From: Lachnospiraceae bacterium
GTDB taxonomy: Bacteria > Bacillota > Clostridia > Lachnospirales > Lachnospiraceae
Direction: 5' to 3'
Length of the DNA: 46,839 nucleotides
NCBI GenBank assembly: GCA_022799755.1
Contig: JAAWOU010000023.1
Location: forward strand, 1-46,839
The translations under genes were made by a program, and so were the position numbers. The notes beneath the pieces are model-generated. The model searched no databases. It was not told the DNA's origin and was given only the letters and a program-made list of their open reading frames with translations. Shown here piece by piece: positions 42,036-46,839 of the stretch. Every line of letters begins with the position of its first letter. Within the stretch, counting starts at the first letter, position 1.

Positions 42036-43709
42036 ATGGTAAGAAGCTTTGCGACACACGCAATCAGAGACTCCAGGGAGATTTCATCCTCCCTGTGGGA
42101 TTTCAAGACCCTGGAAACGGCCCGGGGGGCGGAGGTTTCCAGGAAAGCCATGGTGCCGGAGTGCTGGGAGTGCAGCCCGGATATGCGCGGCTACCGGGGC
42201 AGGGCCCAGTACCAGCGGGATATCTGGTGCTCCGGGAATGTGCGGCTGGAGTTCAAGGGGGTGAGCCATACGGCGGAGGTCTATCTGGACGACAGGCTTA
42301 TAGTATCCCATTACAATGCCTATACGCCTTTCTCGGCTGTGCTGAAAGACCTCAGCCAGGGGGAGCATTGCCTGAAAGTGGTGGTGGACAATTCCTTTGG
42401 CGAGGCCTCCGCGCTGCATGTGCCCAATGACTACCAGACCTATGGGGGAATCACCAGGCCGGTGGTGTTGGAGCGCCTGGGGGATGCTTACCTTTCCGGG
42501 ATGCACGCGGACAGCATCTTCAAAGACGGCCAGTGGTATCTGAAAATCCGGGCGCAGGCAGAGAACCTGTCGGGGACTGCGTTTACAGGCAAAGTCTCAT
42601 TTTTCCTGGGGGAAAGGGAGCTGGCTTCGGTTCCGGTGCGGGCAGAGGGGGACTGCGGCGCATCCGTGGAGACCGGGGAGCTGCTCTGTCCGGAGGTGAC
42701 GGCATGGTGCCCGGAGAACCCTGCCCTGTATTCCCTGACAGCGGTGCTGGCGGACGCACATGGGTGGGAAATCGACGACCTGATTGACCGGATAGGATTC
42801 CGCAGGGTGGAGATTGTGGGAAAGGGGATTTACCTGAATGGCAATCGGGTACGGATCAAGGGGTTCTGCCGGCATGAGGACCATCCCCAGTTCGGGTGCG
42901 CTATTCCCTATGCGGCTATGTACCGGGATCTGATGCTCATGAAAGAGGCAGGGGCAAATTCCGTCCGCACCTCCCATTACCCCAACGACGAGCGGTTCCT
43001 GGATCTGTGCGACGAGCTGGGCATTCTGGTCTGGGAGGAGAACCATGCCAGAGGGCTGTCGGAGGAGAACATGCGCAACCCGAATTTTGAAAGGCAGTGC
43101 GAGGACTGCATCCGGGAGATGATCACGGCCCATTACAACCATCCCAGCATCTATATCTGGGGCATCCTGAACGAATGCGCCAGTCACACGGAATACGGGA
43201 GGGAGTGCTACCGCAGGCAGTATGAGCTGATCGGTGAGCTGGATTCCACCAGGCCCCGCTCCTCCGCCAGCTGCCAGTTCAAGACGGACATCTGCTTCGG
43301 GTTTCCCGAGGTGGTCTCCTACAATATCTATCCTCTCTGGTACCACGACACGCCCCCGGGGGAATACTTGGACGATCTCTACCGCTGGGTGCAGGAGGAG
43401 ACGGAAGGGGCGGGCAAGCCTTTCCTGATCACGGAGATCGGCGCGGGAGGCATCTACGGATACCGCACGCCCGATATGGTGAAGTGGTCGGAGGAGTATC
43501 AGGAGAAAGCCCTGGAGGAGCAGCTTACGGCAGTGCTCTCCAGAGAGGACATAAGCGGCGTCTATATCTGGCAGTTCTGCGACTGCAGGGTTTGCGACAG
43601 CTGGTTCGGCGGCAGGCCCAGGACCATGAACAATAAGGGGATATGGGATGAGTACCGCAGGCCTAAGCTCTCTTTCCGGACGGTGAAGCGGATTTTCGGC
43701 GGGATGTGA
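42036..43709 (+). CDS. Glycoside hydrolase family 2 enzyme (beta-glucuronidase/beta-galactosidase-like)
   Basis: The 557-aa cytoplasmic GH2 has a jelly-roll domain (about 20-150), a beta-sandwich (about 155-255) and a TIM barrel (about 260-550: GFCRHEDHPQFG, GANSVRTSHYPNDERFLDLC). The acid/base is Glu380 in ILNECAS and the nucleophile Glu467 in ITEIGAGG. The acid/base motif NECAS departs from the more common NEP. Placement after the epimerase and GH130 genes suggests trimming of side groups or terminal sugars from mannan oligosaccharides. GAGGAGG precedes the ATG. Specificity is not determined. Confidence 0.88.
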   Translation: MVRSFATHAIRDSREISSSLWDFKTLETARGAEVSRKAMVPECWECSPDMRGYRGRAQYQRDIWCSGNVRLEFKGVSHTAEVYLDDRLIVSHYNAYTPFSAVLKDLSQGEHCLKVVVDNSFGEASALHVPNDYQTYGGITRPVVLERLGDAYLSGMHADSIFKDGQWYLKIRAQAENLSGTAFTGKVSFFLGERELASVPVRAEGDCGASVETGELLCPEVTAWCPENPALYSLTAVLADAHGWEIDDLIDRIGFRRVEIVGKGIYLNGNRVRIKGFCRHEDHPQFGCAIPYAAMYRDLMLMKEAGANSVRTSHYPNDERFLDLCDELGILVWEENHARGLSEENMRNPNFERQCEDCIREMITAHYNHPSIYIWGILNECASHTEYGRECYRRQYELIGELDSTRPRSSASCQFKTDICFGFPEVVSYNIYPLWYHDTPPGEYLDDLYRWVQEETEGAGKPFLITEIGAGGIYGYRTPDMVKWSEEYQEKALEEQLTAVLSREDISGVYIWQFCDCRVCDSWFGGRPRTMNNKGIWDEYRRPKLSFRTVKRIFGGM

Positions 43710-43724
43710 GAGGGAGCAAAAGGG

Positions 43725-43818
43725 AGCTGTCGGCAGATAGCGTCTGCGCAAATTGATTGCGGCAAATTCCAACGCGCAGCCACATACGTTGTTGGAATTC
43801 GGCTGTATTCCGACAGCT
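43725..43818 (+). other. Branched inverted-repeat element behind the GH2 gene
   Basis: The outer arms AGCTGTCGG (43725-43733) and CCGACAGCT (43810-43818) are perfect. Within them AATTCCAAC (43765-43773) and GTTGGAATT (43791-43799) form a second perfect stem. The structure may terminate the GH2 transcript, but its size exceeds a normal terminator and it could be another dispersed element. Confidence 0.55.
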
Positions 43819-43884
43819 TTCCAATCTGGGGGCTATGCCCCGTTTGTTTTTCGCTTTGCGATGAGGAGGCTGATGGCGCTGAAG

Positions 43885-44406
43885 TTATTGTTTCAGATAT
43901 TGCAAAATCGGCTCTATATACTTTTTGTCCGAAATATCATAAGACGAGGAAATCATTTTTACCATTATTTCTTCCGCTTCCGTCTTATCTTTTTTTGCCT
44001 TAAGTGTTTTTATAAACATTTTCATCATCAGCTTAGACGGAGCAGACATTTTTTCATAATTGAATCCTCCCGGACAATAAAATATTTTTACCTTTTTCTG
44101 CTCCGACTGGTTGAAAATCCGTTTGAGAGCTATGTCAATTTCCGGGTTGTCTATCGGGCTTCCCCCAACACAAAATGCAGCCAGCTTCTTATCTGCCCAT
44201 TTATCTATATTTCCCTTAAACCAATTTATTTTACTGATACTGCCCGCACAAGCCCAGCCTCCAAAAATAATTGCTTCATATGCAGCCAAATCTTTCTTTT
44301 TTGCGGCTGATAATTCAAGGCATTCAGCCCCCGACTCCTCCGCTATCCATTCGGCATAACGCTTTGTAAACCCTGTTTGTGAATTGTAAATTACGATTGT
44401 TTTCAT
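43885..44406 (-). CDS. Flavodoxin domain protein
   Basis: The 173-aa protein has the FMN phosphate loop YNSQTGFTKRYAEWIAEE at the N-terminus, the IIFGGWACAGSI loop and FYCPGGFNYEKM. It resembles flavodoxin-like (Flavodoxin_5/HemG-like) proteins, so it is a cytoplasmic electron carrier or oxidoreductase. Its ATG overlaps the stop of the FMN-binding protein gene. It is AT-rich compared with the GH2 region next door and is the last gene of a MarR-led operon. Confidence 0.85.
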   Translation of the reverse strand: MKTIVIYNSQTGFTKRYAEWIAEESGAECLELSAAKKKDLAAYEAIIFGGWACAGSISKINWFKGNIDKWADKKLAAFCVGGSPIDNPEIDIALKRIFNQSEQKKVKIFYCPGGFNYEKMSAPSKLMMKMFIKTLKAKKDKTEAEEIMVKMISSSYDISDKKYIEPILQYLKQ

Positions 44407-44687
44407 CTGCTTAGCCCTCTTTCATTTTCTATTGCGTTTTCAACAGCTTTTAAGATACCTTTACTGCTTACCGCAGCGCCCGATACTGGGTCTATACCGA
44501 ATGACTGTGCTTCCACTACATCATTGACTATACTTTCTGCCGTACTTCCCAACCCATTATCATACCGTAAAATTGCAATATTCGTTATTTGATGATTACT
44601 GACTGATACCTCAGCCTTGACATGAACAGGTGCAATCGAATATTCACCTATATAATTCCCGTCTTGAATATTCGATAAGTCGGGCAT
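44403..44687 (-). CDS. FMN-binding domain protein with altered flavinylation site
   Basis: This 94-aa, stand-alone FMN_bind domain has GNYIGEYSIAPVHVKAEVSV, VVEAQSFGIDPVSGAAVSSK and a C-terminal helix. In RnfG/NqrC-type domains the motif is SGAT, with FMN linked to the Thr. Here it is SGAAVSS (69-75), so Ala72 replaces the Thr and covalent attachment is not expected. No signal peptide is visible, so it is probably cytoplasmic. It lies between MarR and flavodoxin genes and may deliver or hold flavin non-covalently. Confidence 0.8.
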   Translation of the reverse strand: MPDLSNIQDGNYIGEYSIAPVHVKAEVSVSNHQITNIAILRYDNGLGSTAESIVNDVVEAQSFGIDPVSGAAVSSKGILKAVENAIENERGLSR

Positions 44688-44695
44688 GCGCCTTT

Positions 44696-45187
44696 TTACT
44701 TTTTTTCATCAGAAACCCTCTTTTCCAAATTTTCAATTCCGGCATACAATCTTGATAAAAGGGTAAAAAGAGTTTCAATCTCTTTGTCTGTATAAACTTC
44801 AAAAAGATATTTCAATTCCTCTTGGTATTTCGAAAAGTCGTTTGTATAAAAGGCATTTACCTTTTCTGTGGGGCAGATACACATGGCTCTTGTATCATGG
44901 GGGCTTTGCTGAATGGTAATAAAGCCTTTTTTCATCAAAACATCAGCCAATTTTTTGATATTTTGTCTGGAACAGCCCAACAAACTTCCTAATTGAGTAA
45001 ATGTTAGCTGTTCCTTTGACTGTCTGACGATTGACAATAACATAAATTGCTTTAACGATACCTCTGGAATATGGTTATCAAAAAGCGTTTGCAGCTTGTT
45101 TCCGGCGATAAATAATGTACTGAAAATAGCCTTTCTTTGGTTCTCCGTAGAACTTGAATATTTTTTGGTCAACTCATCTAAGTTCAT
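44696..45187 (-). CDS. MarR family transcriptional regulator
   Basis: The 163-aa regulator has a central winged helix (about 60-110: LTFTQLGSLLGCSRQNIKKL, ADVLMKKGFITIQ, DTRAMCICPTEK) between N- and C-terminal dimer helices. Cys residues in LLGCSRQN and MCICP could sense oxidants, which would suit the flavoprotein partners. AGGAGG lies before the ATG. It is expected to repress its own operon through the inverted repeat in its promoter. It belongs to an AT-rich block. Confidence 0.88.
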   Translation of the reverse strand: MNLDELTKKYSSSTENQRKAIFSTLFIAGNKLQTLFDNHIPEVSLKQFMLLSIVRQSKEQLTFTQLGSLLGCSRQNIKKLADVLMKKGFITIQQSPHDTRAMCICPTEKVNAFYTNDFSKYQEELKYLFEVYTDKEIETLFTLLSRLYAGIENLEKRVSDEKK

Positions 45188-45198
45188 GGAATCCTCCT

Positions 45199-45251
45199 TA
45201 TTGGCAACTAGTTTCGCTTACAAGTATAGCAACAAGTTACCAATATGTCAA
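45199..45251 (-). promoter_or_regulatory. MarR operon promoter with a two-half-site operator
   Basis: On the minus strand TTGACA (45251-45246) and TATACT (45228-45223) are exactly 17 bp apart. The arms TATTGGCAACTAGTT (45199-45213) and AACAAGTTACCAATA (45231-45245) are inverted copies with two mismatches. One arm covers the spacer, the other covers the region up to the ribosome site. Confidence 0.75.
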
Positions 45252-45454
45252 TATGAATGATAGAGATGAATGGGATGAATGGGATTCCGGAGCAGCCGGC
45301 ATTGTGGGAAAATCATATAATTAAAAAATCCTGTATAGCATCTTCCTGCAGTCATGTGCTATAATGTTGACCCGGAGAGGCATGGTGCCGACTTTTGATT
45401 CTATATGTGCCAGGGCGCATGAAAGCTTGGCATACCGGGTGGGAGGGATAGAAA

Positions 45455-45838
45455 TTGTTCGAGCAGGATTACATCATGCGTGTCATCAAGGAAATGTTAA
45501 GGGCTATTTTGAAGCTTCTTTTTTCTGTGGATACGGATTCTCCTACCATGGAGCTGCTGTCGGAGAAAGAGCAGATAGAGACCACGGAAAAACTGCTGGA
45601 AATGATTGACGAGGGGAAAATCAATGAAGCCGAGAACGTGTTGTATGAGCTGACGGCTGACGGCGACCGGAACCATCTGGGAATGGCCCTGCTGTTCTAT
45701 TCTTACCTGAACGACAAGGAGGATCGCTTCCTGGAATCGCATGGTTACAGCAGAGAAGAGATTGGGCTGGGATTAAAGCAGGCGGTATCCCGTTATGGAT
45801 TGAACAGTATGGCGGATGCATTTTTGGTGGAACTGTGA
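45455..45838 (+). CDS. DUF6483 family protein
   Basis: The 127-aa helical protein matches the DUF6483 type found in Lachnospiraceae and relatives. An N-terminal helix FEQDYIMRVIKEMLRAILKL is followed by acidic, TPR-like helices (KEQIETTEKLLEMIDEGKIN, EAENVLYELTADGDRN) and a C-terminal helix. Function is unknown. The start is a TTG at 45455 with GGAGG eight bases upstream. It is followed by a bidirectional hairpin. Confidence 0.75.
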   Translation: MFEQDYIMRVIKEMLRAILKLLFSVDTDSPTMELLSEKEQIETTEKLLEMIDEGKINEAENVLYELTADGDRNHLGMALLFYSYLNDKEDRFLESHGYSREEIGLGLKQAVSRYGLNSMADAFLVEL

Positions 45839-45880
45839 AAGCAGGAGATAGCCGGCGGCTGCCGGAGCAGATAAAAGCAA

Positions 45881-45912
45881 TTAAGGCTATGCCGCAGTGG
45901 GCATAGCCTTAA
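45881..45912. terminator. Bidirectional terminator hairpin
   Basis: TTAAGGCTATGCC (45881-45893), loop of six, GGCATAGCCTTAA (45900-45912): perfect 13-bp stem. It lies between two convergent genes and serves both. T tracts are short. Confidence 0.7.
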
Positions 45913-45916
45913 TCCG

Positions 45917-46339
45917 TTACGCTTTCTGAAAGCTTTCTTCCAGGTATGCCCTGTTCTCTACGCCTTGTCCCCAAGCGTCCAGCGCCAGGTTGTAGGTGTC
46001 GGAAATCTTCCGGTCGATTCGGTAGATTTCCCTTTTCAGTTCAGCCTGTCCCACTTCCAGCCGGTTCACTTTCCGGCCGATTTCCTGTATGTCCTTTTTC
46101 ATGTCATGGGATTCGGCCCACAGATCATGAATCTGCGCGCGCATTTCCTGGGTCTCTGCCCGCATCTGCTGATTTTCCGCATGCATTTGCTGGGTTTCTG
46201 CGTGCAATTCCTGAACTTCCGCGTGCAACCCCTGAACTTCCGCATGCAATTCCTGGGTCTCCGCCCGCAACTCCTGAGTCTCCCCTCGTACCCCCTGCAC
46301 TTCGGACAAAAGCAGATCGAGTTTTTCACTGTCTGTCAT
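45917..46339 (-). CDS. Heptad-repeat coiled-coil protein
   Basis: This 140-aa soluble protein has about twelve heptad-spaced repeats of the type ETQELHA/EVQGLHA/ENQQMRA from about residue 18 to 85, then a mixed helix ending LALDAWGQGVENRAYLEESF. It is predicted to be a long parallel coiled coil. No function is recognised; similar short proteins are common in Lachnospiraceae. GGGAGG precedes ATG 46339. The matching DNA is a run of 21-bp imperfect repeats. Confidence 0.7.
   Translation of the reverse strand: MTDSEKLDLLLSEVQGVRGETQELRAETQELHAEVQGLHAEVQELHAETQQMHAENQQMRAETQEMRAQIHDLWAESHDMKKDIQEIGRKVNRLEVGQAELKREIYRIDRKISDTYNLALDAWGQGVENRAYLEESFQKA
46125..46300 (-). repeat. 21-bp tandem repeats coding for heptads
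   Basis: Repeated GCATGCA/GCGTGCA-type and CTGGGTCTC/CTGAACTTC-type blocks recur every 21 bp, matching one heptad each. Repeat number is likely to vary between strains. Confidence 0.7.
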
Positions 46340-46839
46340 AAGCAATACCTCCCATTAACCAATATTTTGCTATGAGCGCAGCTGCCCATAGCGAAATGTC
46401 CATCCGGCCGTTTCATGCCCTGAATAGACCTTTGATTACAGGGTTCGCAAAGCGGTTCCTGTAATAAGGACATTTTATCATATTTCTGTAGCAAAGCCTA
46501 TTCAATTGACAAGGTGCAGCAGCCATTTCGCGTTCCGAACCGGTTCGGCCTCCTGCGGTCGATAAGAATCCGTCAAGCCATATACGGCATCCAATTCTCT
46601 TTGTACAATGGAATAAAAGGAAACATAACTGCAGGAAGATTGCTGATGGCTTTCGAACATAAGATGAAATATCCTGTACAGAATGTAAGATTAGTGTAAC
46701 ATCTTTCCGGGGAATATGCAAGCATAAAATGAATGACTACCAGGGTTGTTTCACGAAACATCACTAACCGTGCCGATCTTGAAAATCGGGGATTGTCTGC
46801 TTCAGTCATGTGATGCATTTCTCTTATTCCCCCTATTTC
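46340..46839. other. Gene-poor end of the window
   Basis: No gene is supported here. Short open frames on the minus strand (46413-46721, 46573-46818) have no recognised family and no clear ribosome site. A parS-like half site at 46747-46760 was noted but has the wrong spacing. Confidence 0.4.

Noticed and set aside
46747..46760. parS (ParB/Spo0J) site
   Set aside because: TGTTTCACGAAACA matches both ends of the parS consensus but lacks two central bases, so half-site spacing is wrong.

Overview
The window reads as a chromosomal segment of a Gram-positive, spore-forming gut Clostridium relative, most likely family Lachnospiraceae. This is an inference from three things: the gene families (a SpoIID-like/LysM protein, CD3324-family and DUF6483 proteins, CUT1 sugar transporters without their own ATPase, AraC-controlled glycosidase loci), the strong AGGAGG ribosome sites, and the moderate-to-high GC coding sequence interrupted by AT-rich patches. 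No rRNA, tRNA, CRISPR array, prophage or complete insertion sequence was seen.

Layout. 1-5.6 kb: a tandem array derived from a small repeat element, a 751-aa peptidoglycan-binding protein, then an accessory patch with a CD3324-family regulator, a methyltransferase and a DUF1062 protein. Two of these genes follow matching 8-codon mini-ORF plus hairpin leaders. 5.4-10.4 kb: a broken copy of part of glnA fused to a 5'-truncated ABC permease gene, its ATPase, an iron-sulfur-type flavoprotein, the intact glnA and an aldose-1-epimerase-like gene. 10.6-14.0 kb: an AT-rich beta-propeller gene and a GH5 cellulase-like lipoprotein. 14.1-16.8 kb: a GntR/ABC operon. 16.85-23.5 kb: an AraC regulator divergent from a GH2 glycosidase and a CUT1 importer (two permeases and a lipoprotein). 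23.7-24.04 kb: a gene-free transcription unit with a perfect consensus promoter. 24.1-27.5 kb: an ECF sigma/membrane protein/ABC exporter operon. 27.9-34.6 kb: a two-component system followed by a lipoprotein and an ABC exporter. 34.6-37.5 kb: a PAS-only sensor next to a receiver-GGDEF diguanylate cyclase. 37.9-43.7 kb: an AraC-controlled locus that matches the mannobiose epimerase/phosphorylase pathway plus a GH2. 43.9-45.2 kb: an AT-rich MarR/FMN-binding/flavodoxin operon. 45.4-46.3 kb: a DUF6483 protein and a heptad-repeat coiled-coil protein.

The most unusual signal is a small non-autonomous mobile element. The copy at 37729-37879 has perfect 11-bp terminal inverted repeats, a perfect 8-bp target duplication, and an interior that can form four hairpins. 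A decayed inverted copy lies at about 2851-3011, and a copy with its left third tandemly amplified lies at about 120-455. Other points for follow-up are the paired mini-ORF/hairpin leaders, a terminator-like hairpin that contains the ribosome site of the lipoprotein gene at 30035, the unassigned RNA candidate at 23.77 kb, and the glnA fragment scar.

Functionally, two loci (17.9-23.5 kb and 39.1-43.7 kb) and the GH5 lipoprotein point to beta-linked plant polysaccharide use, including mannan or glucomannan. Four ABC export-type cassettes, each with a different regulator type or truncated, suggest responses to envelope stress or antimicrobial compounds.
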